A stretch of DNA of 6,082 nt from CAADGY01 sp900696665 (lineage in GTDB: Bacteria; Acidobacteriota; Terriglobia; Bryobacterales; Bryobacteraceae): contig JAPSFM010000180.1 of NCBI GenBank assembly GCA_035063885.1, positions 1 to 6,082 of the forward strand, in the 5' to 3' direction. Both the position numbers and the translations under genes were made by a program. A model generated the notes under the pieces. It had not been told where the DNA came from. It saw only the letters and a program-made list of their open reading frames with translations, and did not search any database. Shown in pieces: positions 5,926-6,082 of the stretch (its first letter is position 1; every line of letters begins with the position of its first letter).

Positions 5926-5961
5926 CGCAGGCGGCCGGGCGCAATCATCCGGCTGCCTGCG
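5926..5961 (+). terminator. Strong GC-rich hairpin after the small membrane-protein gene
   Basis: Left arm 5926-5938 and right arm 5949-5961 pair over 13 positions (12 Watson-Crick, one G-U in RNA) around a 10-base loop. It sits 48 bases after the stop codon and before the universal stress protein-like gene, where a terminator would be expected. No T-run follows (TTATAGACT), so it may be a non-canonical terminator or a 3'-end stabiliser rather than a classical Rho-independent one. Because its arms are nearly symmetric, it could act in either direction. Confidence 0.5.
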
Positions 5962-6038
5962 TTATAGACTCCTGACGGGATCGCGGACGCTCCCCGCCGG
6001 GCCGGAGTGCGAGTACACTGGAACACGGCGGACTGCAT

Positions 6039-6082
6039 ATGACAGAGTTCAAGCACATCCTTTTTCCAGTGGACTTCTCTGC
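6039..6082 (+). CDS. Universal stress protein (UspA-like), N-terminal fragment
   Basis: The frame starts at ATG 6039 and runs open to the window edge. It reads M-T-E-F-K-H-I-L-F-P-V-D-F-S, which is the first strand of the Usp fold with the conserved I-L-x-P-V-D-F-S motif; the Asp is the usual start of the nucleotide-binding site. Only 14 codons are visible, so neither ATP-binding (G-x-x-G-x9-G) nor domain number can be judged. A modest Shine-Dalgarno (GGCGGA, 6027-6032) lies 6 bases upstream. No strong promoter is seen, and the hairpin upstream separates it from the preceding gene. Confidence 0.75.
   Translation, partial: MTEFKHILFPVDFS

Noticed and set aside
1..6082. Single multigene defence or accessory system spanning the window
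   Set aside because: The genes belong to unrelated families, strands and spacings differ, and no mobile-element or repeat signature surrounds them. Only the TIR gene suggests a possible defence role.

Overview
The window is ordinary-looking chromosomal DNA from a GC-rich, free-living bacterium. The best guess for the source is Acidobacteriota (a Bryobacterales/Solibacter-like lineage). That guess rests on gene types: a Tat-exported xylose-isomerase-like TIM-barrel protein, a TIR-membrane-TPR protein and a bacterial homospermidine synthase. It is inference from recollection, not a phylogenetic result; Planctomycetes and other soil phyla remain possible. No tRNA, rRNA, CRISPR array, transposase or insertion sequence is visible.

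Layout. Positions 1-190 hold no recognisable gene, only a small palindrome and a weak hairpin. A minus-strand gene (191-1123) encodes a Tat-signal sugar phosphate isomerase/epimerase-like protein. A divergent promoter region of about 105 bp follows. It carries a perfect TTGACA -35 box for a plus-strand two-domain GNAT acetyltransferase (1229-2176). Immediately downstream on the same strand is a TIR-domain protein with a central membrane helix and a TPR-like C-terminal half (2136-3758). Its real start is uncertain: the best ribosome binding site points to an ACG codon. A gap of about 318 bp without a convincing gene precedes a bacterial homospermidine synthase (4077-5564), whose expected active-site residues are all present. 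A small tail-anchored membrane protein of unknown function follows with a strong ribosome binding site (5632-5877). A long GC-rich hairpin (5926-5961) lies before the first 14 codons of a universal stress protein-like gene (from 6039), cut by the window edge.

How the genes relate. Three of the products suggest separate jobs: periplasmic carbohydrate metabolism (isomerase), polyamine synthesis (homospermidine synthase) and signalling or defence by possible NAD+ cleavage (TIR protein). The GNAT gene and TIR gene are adjacent, and the homospermidine synthase and small membrane protein could share a transcript. Nothing in the sequence ties all genes into one system. The items most worth a second look are the TIR-TM-TPR protein with its odd start, and the homospermidine synthase/small membrane protein pair.
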